Below, piece after piece: positions 8,447 to 16,241 of a stretch of 40,387 bases of DNA. The position numbers were made by a program, and so were the translations under genes. Under the pieces are notes generated by a model. It was not told where the DNA came from and did not search any database. It was given only the letters and a program-made list of their open reading frames with translations. Origin of the DNA: Bacteroidota bacterium (GTDB lineage: Bacteria; Bacteroidota; Ignavibacteria; Kapaibacteriales; UBA2268); contig JAKAKE010000175.1 of the NCBI GenBank assembly GCA_021824625.1, positions 1 to 40,387 of the forward strand. The letters are read 5' to 3'. The number at the start of each line of letters is the position of its first letter. Position 1 is the first letter of the stretch.

Positions 8447-8478
8447 TTGTAGGGACACAGAATCCTGTGTCCCTACAA
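8447..8478. terminator. Perfect 14-bp hairpin between convergent genes
   Basis: TTGTAGGGACACAG (8447-8460) is exactly complementary to 8465-8478, with the 4-base loop AATC. It sits 16 bp from the stop of the minus-strand phosphoesterase gene and 143 bp after the plus-strand fetB stop. That position fits a bidirectional terminator, although the T-rich side is short. It may equally be a dispersed palindromic repeat. Confidence 0.55.
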
Positions 8479-8494
8479 TTTAAAAATATAATCA

Positions 8495-10375
8495 TCACTC
8501 GACAATCATCTTAACCGATTGTGTGTTCCTGCCGTTTGTTAATCTCACAAAATACAGACCTGATGATAAACCTGAAACATCCAACACTTTTTTCTGATAG
8601 CCGCTTTCAAGCGATTGATTGAATACTCCGGAAATTTCCTGTCCGTATAAGTTAAATATTTTCATCGAATAAATACCCGGTTCGCTAATATCAAATGATA
8701 CGACAGAATTACTTCTTGCTGGATTAGGATAAATGATTAAATTTTGATTATATCCTGTCATTTCTTCTACTCCGATTGTAGTGTCAATAAGAGCTTTTAC
8801 TCTTCCTTCCGAAACCGGAACTAAATCCTGTAATTCACTTGCATAATTCAAAACAGCTTTAAATTCTGATAACGAATCAATTACAACATAGTTCGGTAAA
8901 GGTGAACCAATTAAACCTGAAAATAATGTTGCAACAAATTCATTTGTCACAATTTTATAAATAGAGTCAAGTTTTATCGGTTCATTATTAACTTTTACCG
9001 ATTCTAATATTAGACGATCATCGGCATTATGATTGGCATAATACGAATACTCCAGTCCCGCACACTGCACAAATAATTCATCGTCAAGTTCAATACTTTT
9101 TAAAGATATCTGCAATCCTCCAAGCAATTGTATTCCCATCAGGTCGAAAGTGACAAGCTTGTAGTGCTGTATTTCACCATCATTGAAACCATATCCAATC
9201 ATCCTGAATATATCATTTGCTACAACCGGCCCTGTGTATAAGGGCTGTGCTGTAGAGCCACAAGGCTCAATTGCAATATCGGCTTCCGGTACATAATAGA
9301 GAAAAGCATCTGTCACAAAATTTCCAACAGGAGTATCTTTGAAACCCGCTTGCAATAAATTAATGTTGGTTTCCCAGAAATCATCTTCTGTGGCTGCAAT
9401 TTGCTGCGAGAAACAATTCATCCGGAAAGAATTATTGGCATCCTCTTCGAGACTGTCAATAAAATGTTTCATATCCGGGTCTTCTGCTATACTTTCATCA
9501 AGGTTTACATAATCATAATTTAGTGTTTTAACTACACTGTCCTCAAAAGTTAAATCAACTCTGCCCATCGTTCTGTAGAAAGCACCTGCCTGAACGTAGT
9601 AAGTTGTTTTTCCACTGTGGTCGAACATTTCAGGATTGGTGAAGAGTTTATGGTCATGCCCGCCAATAATCAGGTCTATACCTTCGATATTTTGAGCTAT
9701 ACGCCTGTCGTTATTATATCCCATGTGGGACAGACAAACAATAATATTGCAGTTCAATGATTTGAGAAATGCAACATTTGCTGCGGCGATTGAATCGACA
9801 TTCTCAATGATAATATCTGATTGGGTATAAAAATTTGTTTGTGGAGTAGTCATTCCGAATACACCAACATTAACAGTCCCGTTATCAACTCTCAAAACAC
9901 TACTGACTGTAGTGTCTAATCCGTAAATATTTTCGCTGGATAAATTTAGATTAGAACATAATACCGGAAACTTTCTCCATCCGAGATTAGCTGAAACATT
10001 TAATATGCTGTTTAAAAATACAGGCGTCATATCAAACTCATGATTACCCAATACCATTGCGTTAACACCGAGCATCTGCAATGCATTCAGCTCCCTTAAT
10101 CCATTTGTTGTATTGAACATAATATCACCGATAAAAGAATCACCCCCGTGCAACAACAAAGTCATACGGGATTGATCCTCTTGTCTTACCTGGTTAATGT
10201 AGGTAGCAGCTCTTGCAATACCTCCTTTTGTACCCTTGAGGTCAGGTGTTCTCGGGGCACCCGGACTAAGATTGTTGTGTGTGTCAGTTAAGAAAAGAAT
10301 CGTAACATCTTCGGAAAAAATCTTTGCTGAAAAAGCAAGTAATAAACATAAAACAAGTACAAAAACCTTTTTCAT
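8495..10375 (-). CDS. Secreted 5'-nucleotidase / metallophosphoesterase with T9SS sorting domain
   Basis: This 626-aa protein has a signal peptide (MKKVFVLVLCLLLAFSAKIFS) and a calcineurin-like phosphoesterase domain. Metal ligands follow the UshA pattern: DTH at residues 31-33, GGDS with Asp 79, GNHE at 110-113, SHMG with His 217 and GGHDH at 238-242. A 5'-nucleotidase C-terminal domain (about 335-520) follows. The last 75 or so residues are a T9SS type A sorting domain (IIYPNPARSNSVVSFDIS, then the IFNLYGQEI and SGLYFVRLTNG strands). It should therefore be exported and attached at the cell surface or released, where it may salvage phosphate from nucleotides. UshA-like specificity is inferred. 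Convergent with fetB. Confidence 0.92.
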   Translation of the reverse strand: MKKVFVLVLCLLLAFSAKIFSEDVTILFLTDTHNNLSPGAPRTPDLKGTKGGIARAATYINQVRQEDQSRMTLLLHGGDSFIGDIMFNTTNGLRELNALQMLGVNAMVLGNHEFDMTPVFLNSILNVSANLGWRKFPVLCSNLNLSSENIYGLDTTVSSVLRVDNGTVNVGVFGMTTPQTNFYTQSDIIIENVDSIAAANVAFLKSLNCNIIVCLSHMGYNNDRRIAQNIEGIDLIIGGHDHKLFTNPEMFDHSGKTTYYVQAGAFYRTMGRVDLTFEDSVVKTLNYDYVNLDESIAEDPDMKHFIDSLEEDANNSFRMNCFSQQIAATEDDFWETNINLLQAGFKDTPVGNFVTDAFLYYVPEADIAIEPCGSTAQPLYTGPVVANDIFRMIGYGFNDGEIQHYKLVTFDLMGIQLLGGLQISLKSIELDDELFVQCAGLEYSYYANHNADDRLILESVKVNNEPIKLDSIYKIVTNEFVATLFSGLIGSPLPNYVVIDSLSEFKAVLNYASELQDLVPVSEGRVKALIDTTIGVEEMTGYNQNLIIYPNPARSNSVVSFDISEPGIYSMKIFNLYGQEISGVFNQSLESGYQKKVLDVSGLSSGLYFVRLTNGRNTQSVKMIVE

Positions 10376-10483
10376 AACAAGCTCCTGATTTGTGAGAAAA
10401 TGAATGAACTATTATTTATATCAAACAACTCTTTTTTATCATTTAAAAGGAACGGCGATTTATATCAATTTTTTTAAATAGCC

Positions 10484-10600
10484 ACGACTTTTAAGTCGTT
10501 GCCCGGTTACACCGGCACCGAAGGATTTTAATCCCTAACCCATTTCAGTGACTAAAGTCGTCATATCTCCTTCCTAAATCCCCCAATCTAAAGATTGGGG
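10484..10600. repeat. Cluster of short two-base-loop palindromes
   Basis: In 120 bp between pgi and the phosphoesterase gene there are four tight hairpins with loops of two bases: ACGACTT-TT-AAGTCGT (10484-10499), GGATT-TT-AATCC (10523-10534), GACT-AA-AGTC (10550-10559) and the strong CCCCAATCT-AA-AGATTGGGG (10581-10600). The last lies 5 bp beyond the pgi stop and may also terminate pgi. They look like a short array of palindromes with unrelated stems. Confidence 0.7.
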
Positions 10601-10604
10601 TTAA

Positions 10605-12254
10605 TCATCTTCCGTTATTTTCCCTATAATAATTGAGCAATCCGTTTGTGGAACCGTCATGTGCCGATATATCATTATCAGAGCCGAGTTCGGCCAATAT
10701 CCTCTTTGCTAATTGCTTCCCTAATTCCACACCCCACTGGTCGAATGAGTTAATATTCCATATTGCACCCTGAACAAAAACCTTATGCTCATACATGGCA
10801 ATCAATGAACCTAATGTTTCGGGTGTCAGTTTCTTAATTAAAATCGTATTTGTAGGAATATTACCCGGAAATACTTTGTGATTGAGAATCTTTTCAAGTT
10901 CAGCACCTTTTAATCCACTCCCGGAAAGTTCTTCCCTGACTTCTTTTTCGGTTTTGCCTTTCATCATTGCTTCGGATTGTGCAAACATATTAGCAAGCAG
11001 AATGTCATGCTGATTTTGTTCATCGCATTGTGTTTCAATCGGGGCAATGAAATCCACAGGAATTAATTGAGTTCCCTGGTGTATTAATTGGAAAAAAGAG
11101 TGCTGCGCATTAGTTCCCGAAACTCCCCAGACAACAGGTCCGGTTGAATAATTAACAATATCTCCATCTTTGCTAACTCTCTTTCCGTTGCTTTCCATAT
11201 CAAGTTGTTGTAAAAATTCGGGGAATAATTTCAGATACTGATAGTAGGGTATAACTGCATGAGTCTTTACATTGAAGAAATCCACATACCAAATACCGAG
11301 CATAGCCATAATGACAGGTATATTCTCACTAAAGGGAGTTTTCCTGAAATGCACATCCATTTGATATGCACCCTGAAGCATTTTTTCAAAATTATCAAAT
11401 CCAATGTATAGTGCTATTGATAATCCGATTGCAGACCAAAGAGAATACCTGCCGCCTACCCAATCCCAGAACTCAAACATATTCTTTGGATTAATCCCGA
11501 ACTCACTGACTGCTTCAGTGTTGGTAGATAGTGCTGCAAAATGTAAAGCAACATCTTTGTCCTTCTTTCCCGTTAAGCTTAGGAACCACTTTTTAGCGGC
11601 GAGTGCATTTGTCATTGTCTCCTGTGTTGTGAATGTTTTGGAAGCAATAAGAAAAAGTGTAGTATCAGGATTAAGCTGTTTAAGAGTTTCTGCAATATCG
11701 CATCCGTCAACGTTGGAGATGAAATGGACTGACATCCCTGGTTTTGAGTAAGGTTTCAGTGCTTCGCATACCATAGCAGGACCAAGATGAGAACCGCCTA
11801 TGCCTATATTCACAATATGGGTGATGGGCATTCCTGTACAGCCTTTCCATTTTCCGCTGTGTACATCCCTGACGAAATTTTTCATCTTTTTCAGGACTGC
11901 ATTGACTTCCGGCATAACATCTTTGCCATCAAAAATAACTTCATCAATCGGGCGGTTTCGAAGTGCCGTATGAAGTACAGCCCTGCCTTCGGTAGTATTG
12001 ATTTTTTCACCTGTGAACATAGCTTCGATTTGTGCTTTCAGCTTTCTGTGTTCTGCAAGCTTAATCAGTAACTTAAATGCTATATTGTCAATCCTGTTTT
12101 TCGAGAAATCGAAAAGAATATCATTAAACTTAATATGATACTTCTTAAATCTATCTTTGTCCTTTTCGAAAAGAGTTCTCAGATGAACATTTGCAATTTT
12201 GTCATAATGCTCCTGAAGAGCTCCCCATTCATCTGTTTCAGTTAATGAAAACAT
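10605..12254 (-). CDS. pgi: Glucose-6-phosphate isomerase
   Basis: Pgi interconverts glucose-6-phosphate and fructose-6-phosphate in glycolysis and gluconeogenesis. The 549 aa equal the length of the E. coli enzyme. Visible signatures are IGIGGSHLGPAMV, the SKTFTTQETMTN phosphate-binding loop, DWVGGRYSLWSAIGLSIAL, and the catalytic Glu (QLDMESNGKRV), His (GTNAQHSFFQL) and Lys (WGVELGKQLAKRI). The ATG at 12254 is 10 bp from the stop of the upstream propeller gene, so pgi is probably the second gene of that operon, an odd pairing of a secreted protein with central metabolism. No defects seen. Confidence 0.97.
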   Translation of the reverse strand: MFSLTETDEWGALQEHYDKIANVHLRTLFEKDKDRFKKYHIKFNDILFDFSKNRIDNIAFKLLIKLAEHRKLKAQIEAMFTGEKINTTEGRAVLHTALRNRPIDEVIFDGKDVMPEVNAVLKKMKNFVRDVHSGKWKGCTGMPITHIVNIGIGGSHLGPAMVCEALKPYSKPGMSVHFISNVDGCDIAETLKQLNPDTTLFLIASKTFTTQETMTNALAAKKWFLSLTGKKDKDVALHFAALSTNTEAVSEFGINPKNMFEFWDWVGGRYSLWSAIGLSIALYIGFDNFEKMLQGAYQMDVHFRKTPFSENIPVIMAMLGIWYVDFFNVKTHAVIPYYQYLKLFPEFLQQLDMESNGKRVSKDGDIVNYSTGPVVWGVSGTNAQHSFFQLIHQGTQLIPVDFIAPIETQCDEQNQHDILLANMFAQSEAMMKGKTEKEVREELSGSGLKGAELEKILNHKVFPGNIPTNTILIKKLTPETLGSLIAMYEHKVFVQGAIWNINSFDQWGVELGKQLAKRILAELGSDNDISAHDGSTNGLLNYYRENNGR

Positions 12255-12264
12255 TATTAATTCC

Positions 12265-13554
12265 TCATTTACTCACAATAAGTTTAAAAACCAAGGACTG
12301 ATGAGCGTTCTCAACTTTTACAAAATAGGTGCCATTAGTAATATCTTGCGTATTAAGTTCGATAATTTTAATACCAGCTTCTAGAAAATTATTTAAAATT
12401 GGTTTAACAATTTCACCATTTATGCCTGAAATATAAATATTTGTAATTTCCGAAAACTTCTGCTTAAATTGAATTGTAGCAACCCCAGTTGTTGGGTTGG
12501 GGTAAATTATTTGTGGTGTAATTTCGCTATCTCCGGGGACAATTGATGACCCGAATTTAGCATTTCTTAAAGTCATACGACTACTACTACCTGAAACAAT
12601 AAATTGACTATCGTGGCTCACGTCAATACAATCTCTTGAACCCATACCATAATCATAAGTTTCTTTTCCGGTTTCAATACTCCAAATTTTTAATGCATCG
12701 GTTCCGGGACCATTAGAAGTAACCAAATATCTATCATCTGGAGAAAATTCAATCCCAGTTAAGCTGGGACCATTAATTGGGATTTTCCATAAAAGTTGCT
12801 TTGAGTTGAAATCATAAACTTCTACACCGGAATCAGGATCAGTCCTTTTAAATGCTATTTTTAAACAATCATGAGATAATCGGAAATATGCCATACCTTG
12901 AAAGGCATCAATACTATCTAATGTATTAAAATCAAAAATAGGATGATAAAGTCTATAATAATTATGACCGGGATTTGTTGTATCAGTATATAGTTTAAAT
13001 AATGTAAAAATTATTTTTGAATTATCACAACAAAAATTTATCTGACTAACTGAAAATTCTTCTAAATTTGATGGTTCTTGTGGAAACAATTTTGTTCTTA
13101 TTATTTTTTTTGTTGCCAAATCCCATTCCCTTATTCCTCTTTCAATATAAGCAACTAAATATTTTTCATCCTTTGAAATATCAGATGTACCAATTTTTAT
13201 CCCATCACTTTCAAGAGAATCAATTACCTCAAAAGTTCCAGTATCGAAAATTTCAAATTTTGTTTGTGCTTCGTTTAATCTTATAAAGTTTCTATCATTA
13301 TTAATAAAGAAAATTTCGTTATTTCCTATTATCCTTTTAAATTCCTGCCCAGTATTAGCATCAAAGAACAAGTCATAATCATAGCCATGTCCAACTATGA
13401 TTGAATCGGTAATAGAAAATTTCACCATGTAAAAGCCTAGAGTCTGATCTGTTTTTGTTGACCAAACCAAATCGGTGCTGTCTTGTGGCACCGGCTGTGC
13501 CTGAATTTGAATTATTGAAAACAATAAAGCAAATAACAATAATAAATTTTTCAT
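12265..13554 (-). CDS. Secreted beta-propeller (WD40-like) protein with T9SS sorting domain
   Basis: This 429-aa protein has a signal peptide (MKNLLLLFALLFSIIQIQAQ). Several repeats of about 40-45 residues end in a W/Y-x-hydrophobic strand, for example IREWDLATKKII, VEVYDFNSKQLLWKI and LKIWSIETGKETYDYG. They include FSPDDRYLVTSN and VSHDSQFIVSGS, classic WD40/YVTN strand sequences. From about residue 345 there is a T9SS type A domain (IIYPNPTTGVATIQF ... NGTYFVKVENAHQSLVFKLIVSK). The product is predicted to be secreted through the T9SS; a binding partner or enzyme activity cannot be read. It is followed 10 bp later by pgi. Codon use is more AT-rich than that of pgi. Confidence 0.85.
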   Translation of the reverse strand: MKNLLLLFALLFSIIQIQAQPVPQDSTDLVWSTKTDQTLGFYMVKFSITDSIIVGHGYDYDLFFDANTGQEFKRIIGNNEIFFINNDRNFIRLNEAQTKFEIFDTGTFEVIDSLESDGIKIGTSDISKDEKYLVAYIERGIREWDLATKKIIRTKLFPQEPSNLEEFSVSQINFCCDNSKIIFTLFKLYTDTTNPGHNYYRLYHPIFDFNTLDSIDAFQGMAYFRLSHDCLKIAFKRTDPDSGVEVYDFNSKQLLWKIPINGPSLTGIEFSPDDRYLVTSNGPGTDALKIWSIETGKETYDYGMGSRDCIDVSHDSQFIVSGSSSRMTLRNAKFGSSIVPGDSEITPQIIYPNPTTGVATIQFKQKFSEITNIYISGINGEIVKPILNNFLEAGIKIIELNTQDITNGTYFVKVENAHQSLVFKLIVSK

Positions 13555-13626
13555 TTTTTTTTCCGTTGAAAAGATTTATGTAAATTCATTTTAATCATTA
13601 TCATAAATTCAATTTCATTTTATGTT

Positions 13627-13729
13627 CAACTCCTATGGAGTTGTGTCCTTATAGTGAAGTTCTTCCTGTTACAGACATTTAACTCCTACGGAGTTACCCT
13701 CAAGTCTTAAAACAATCCCAGAGGGATTG
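13627..13729. repeat. Three short palindromes with 7-bp arms and 3-base loops
   Basis: CAACTCC-TAT-GGAGTTG (13627-13643), TAACTCC-TAC-GGAGTTA (13680-13696) and CAATCCC-AGA-GGGATTG (13713-13729) share one architecture: a 7-bp perfect stem, a 3-base loop and the pattern AAYYCC/GGRRTT. They lie between the spoT-like stop and the propeller start, and resemble the two at 6640-6703. Confidence 0.75.
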
Positions 13730-13740
13730 AACATTACTAT

Positions 13741-13788
13741 CCCAACTCCCAATTCCCAATTCCCATTTCCCAACTTCCATTTCCACTT
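13741..13788 (+). repeat. Heptamer tandem repeat (CCCAATT type)
   Basis: Read in 7-base steps from 13741 the sequence is CCCAACT, CCCAATT, CCCAATT, CCCATTT, CCCAACT, TCCATTT, then a partial CCACTT. It abuts the 3' end of the spoT-like gene. Unit length matches the other arrays in this window while the sequence differs. Confidence 0.8.
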
Positions 13789-13796
13789 CAGAATTG

Positions 13797-15614
13797 TTAA
13801 TTAATGTCATCTAATTTCTCTATTCCCCTGATTCCCTTCACCGTAAAAAGATTAGTGAATAGTGAATCTAAGTAACTTTTTTCCGGCAGATTCAAAGTGA
13901 ACAAACCTTCAAATTTAGAATTTTCAGTTGAAATATTTATTCTCTGTATATTTATTTGTCCGATTACTTTTGTTATGTCATGCAGCATCTGTGGCCTGTC
14001 GTCTGCTGTTATTCTAAGCTTTACGTCATACTTCGTATCAAGTTGAACCTGCTCAGGCACTATTTCGACAGGGTGTTCCCTGAAATATTGGTGAAGCTTT
14101 ACTATTGCTTTGTGCGTTACCACATAATTCTGCCATTCGGGACTTGGAATCGTGTTTGGCGAGGTCAGTAATTCAATTTGGTCATTGTTGTTCAGTTCAT
14201 AATCGAGATTCTTGATTTCACCGTTTACCTTTGCAGAAATACATTTGTTAGCAATTTCTTCGGACACGGCAAAAGCAAGGTCAATAGGACATGAACCTTT
14301 GGGAAGTATGTAAGAATCCCCGCCCTTGATATGAACGGCAATTTCATCAACATAAAGATTCATGCGAATCGAACCCCAGATTTTCTGAATTGCATCTTCA
14401 TCATCTCCAACGATAATATCCTGCATCCATTGAACCCATTCGGCAACATCCTTCCTTTCAAGGTTCAATGGTTTCTTATGTCTCAGAGTCGCAAAATCGG
14501 CGGCAATGCCTTCGACTGCGATTTTATCCATTTCCTCAGTCCTGATAATCACTTCAACCAATTTCCTGTGTGGGCCGAAATGAGTTGAATGTAGCGCCCG
14601 GTAAAGATTGATTTTAGGCCTTGCTATGAAATCGTCGAGCGAGCTGACCGGGCCGAATACGTTTGCTATTATCCCATAGGTCCTGTAGCACTGGCTGTAA
14701 TCATTCGTATTGAGTGTAATTACGATTGAGTAAAAATTATCAATGTCTTTAAGAGCTTTGCCTTCTTCAATCATTTTGTATATTTCATAGACGTGCTTAT
14801 GTTCGATAGTAACGACATTGCTGATTCTGTTTTCATCTAACTTCCGAGTAATCAGTTTAAGGAAATTCCTGATGTAATCAACAAATTGTTTTCCTTTCAA
14901 TTCAAGTGATTTCCTGATAATATCAAATGCATCAGGGTCAATGAAATAAAGCGAAAGGTCTTCGAGGTCACGCCGGATTTTAGTGAGTCCTAATCTCTGT
15001 GCAAAAGGTGTATAGAAATTCAGGGTTTCGTAGGCAATAGCTTTTCTTTTTTTTTCGCTGAGATGAGTGAGGGTTTTCATATTATCTAACCTGTCGGCAA
15101 GCTTGATGATGATAGCTCTCACATCTTCGACAAGTGCCAGGAATAGCTTGCTATAAGTAGCAGTCTTGTCCATCTGGCGTGTCTTTGTACCTTTGATTTT
15201 AGTCAACCCGTCAACGATGCGGGCAATCTCACTGCCGAATTTCTCTCTGATAAGCTCGGTTGTTACTTCTTCGACATCTTCAACAGTATCATGCAGCAAT
15301 GATGCAACAGTAGCCTCTGTTTCCCTTATTCCGAAATCTTTGAGCAGCATCAATGCAACTTTCAGTGGATGAGTGTAATAAGGCTCGCCGGATTCCCTCG
15401 GAACATTTTTATGATTATCACAACAGAAGTAAAATGCACGTGTAATCAATTCAATATCAGGTTTTTCGATGTATTTGATGCAATTCGTAAGGAGTATGTT
15501 CAGGTCATCGTTCAAGTCCCTGCCGAAAGGCTGAGTATCTTCAAGCGGCAAGGAATATACCTTTTCAATCGGAATTTCTTCCGGCTTTATTTTCTTTTTG
15601 TCAGGCATAATCAT
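13797..15614 (-). CDS. RelA/SpoT-family (p)ppGpp protein, hydrolase signature intact, synthetase eroded
   Basis: This 605-aa long RSH-type protein has HD hydrolase, synthetase, TGS and ACT regions in order. The hydrolase keeps EPYYTHP (76-82), HDTVED (108-113), KLADRLDN (171-178) and ETLNFYTPFAQRLG, so (p)ppGpp breakdown is expected. The synthetase region (about 265-375) is degenerate: the GR-x-KH-x-YSI entry motif reads EHKHVYEIY, the DxxAFRV motif reads IDNFYSIVI without its Arg, GYQSLHT reads LYRALHS, and the AAHW motif reads AADF. Asp292 and the EV-x-IRT glutamate (354) remain. TGS is at about 425-485 and a C-terminal ACT at 528-600. At 605 aa it is shorter than usual RSHs (about 700-740), the loss being between TGS and ACT. 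Likely a SpoT-like hydrolase. Confidence 0.9.
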   Translation of the reverse strand: MIMPDKKKIKPEEIPIEKVYSLPLEDTQPFGRDLNDDLNILLTNCIKYIEKPDIELITRAFYFCCDNHKNVPRESGEPYYTHPLKVALMLLKDFGIRETEATVASLLHDTVEDVEEVTTELIREKFGSEIARIVDGLTKIKGTKTRQMDKTATYSKLFLALVEDVRAIIIKLADRLDNMKTLTHLSEKKRKAIAYETLNFYTPFAQRLGLTKIRRDLEDLSLYFIDPDAFDIIRKSLELKGKQFVDYIRNFLKLITRKLDENRISNVVTIEHKHVYEIYKMIEEGKALKDIDNFYSIVITLNTNDYSQCYRTYGIIANVFGPVSSLDDFIARPKINLYRALHSTHFGPHRKLVEVIIRTEEMDKIAVEGIAADFATLRHKKPLNLERKDVAEWVQWMQDIIVGDDEDAIQKIWGSIRMNLYVDEIAVHIKGGDSYILPKGSCPIDLAFAVSEEIANKCISAKVNGEIKNLDYELNNNDQIELLTSPNTIPSPEWQNYVVTHKAIVKLHQYFREHPVEIVPEQVQLDTKYDVKLRITADDRPQMLHDITKVIGQINIQRINISTENSKFEGLFTLNLPEKSYLDSLFTNLFTVKGIRGIEKLDDIN

Positions 15615-15948
15615 TTCAAAATATGAGTTTCAATCCACTCCACAAATTTTAATATAAAATTAATTTGAACAGCCACTATCTTAAAGAGGCTGTGTGATAA
15701 TTCGTTTGCAATATAAAATAAAAATAGTTATCAAACGAGCATAGCAGCAAAAATTAAAAAAGAGGAAGTGACGGCATTTATCCAATCAGAAGACCGAAGA
15801 GATATGACGTCGAGACAGGCATCAGGCATGTTTCTACGCGGATAAAACCCGATTTGTGCTTCTGAACCCGCGCCATTACTTGAAAGTAGCGGCTATTCAT
15901 TAATAATTTTTCTATCTGCAAAAACATTGTTAATTTTGTATTCCGATT
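15615..15948. ncRNA. Unassigned intergenic block with a GC-richer, foldable core (candidate RNA)
   Basis: Upstream of the tRNAs, positions about 15765-15905 are richer in GC than the surrounding gaps. Pairings seen on the plus strand are TTTATCC (15777-15783) with GGATAAA (15840-15846), and TCAGAAG (15786-15792) with CTTCTGA (15859-15865). These two cross, as a pseudoknot would. Further pairs are CGCGG (15837-15841) with CCGCG (15868-15872), and TCGTTTG (15702-15708) with CAAACGA (15732-15738). No protein frame or known RNA signature (tmRNA, RNase P, SRP) could be recognised. It could be a small RNA, a leader of the minus-strand spoT-like gene, or nothing. Confidence 0.3.
15931..15938 (+). 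promoter_or_regulatory. Possible TAnnTTTG promoter element for the tRNAs
   Basis: TAATTTTG ends 10 bases before the tRNA-Ala 5' end and fits the Bacteroidota -7 consensus TAnnTTTG. A clear TTG at -33 is not visible. Confidence 0.45.
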
Positions 15949-16021
<73 letters not shown>

Positions 16022-16042
16022 CAAACGACCGTAAAACATAAT

Positions 16043-16115
16043 TGGCCCGTAGTGTAACTGGCAACACGTCTGACTCTGGATCAGAAGAGTTCAGGTTCGA
16101 CCCCTGACGGGCCAG
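16043..16115 (+). tRNA. tRNA-Gln (anticodon CTG)
   Basis: A 73-base cloverleaf: acceptor TGGCCCG with CGGGCCA, D arm GTGT/ACAC, anticodon stem TCTGA/TCAGA with loop CTCTGGA, and T arm TCAGG/CCTGA. The anticodon CTG reads CAG, and G73 follows. The U1-A72 first pair is typical of tRNA-Gln. It is 21 bp after tRNA-Ala and is probably co-transcribed with it. CCA is not encoded in full. Confidence 0.96.
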
Positions 16116-16120
16116 CATTG

Positions 16121-16151
16121 AAAAGCAGTGATTAATTACTGCTTTTTTTTT
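16121..16151 (+). terminator. Rho-independent terminator of the tRNA pair
   Basis: AAAAGCAGT (16121-16129) pairs with ACTGCTTTT (16138-16146) around an 8-base loop and runs into nine Ts. It starts 5 bp after the tRNA-Gln body. Confidence 0.85.
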
Positions 16152-16166
16152 GCAAATTTTATAAAT

Positions 16167-16240
16167 ACGTAAATTTTGTTGTTTTAATAGCCAAATTTAC
16201 GTAAATTTGGCTATTGATTTATCTAAATTAACGTAAATTT
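16167..16240. promoter_or_regulatory. Three ACGTAAATTT sites spaced exactly 32 bp, with a 30-bp perfect palindrome
   Basis: ACGTAAATTT occurs at 16167, 16199 and 16231, each start exactly 32 bp from the last. The middle copy is the right half of a perfect 30-bp palindrome at 16186-16215, centred on ACGT, with outer arms AATAGCC/GGCTATT. The third copy ends one base before the ATG of the DUF4143 ATPase. Thirty-two bp is about three helical turns, so bound proteins would line up on one face. This resembles an autoregulatory operator or a replication/partition-type iteron set, and could block ribosome access in RNA form. Confidence 0.75.
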
Positions 16241-16241
16241 T

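Noticed and set aside
15700-15740. Possible tmRNA fragment (GCAAACGA on the minus strand)
   Set aside because: The rest of a tmRNA (tRNA-like ends, T arm, tag ORF) is not present.
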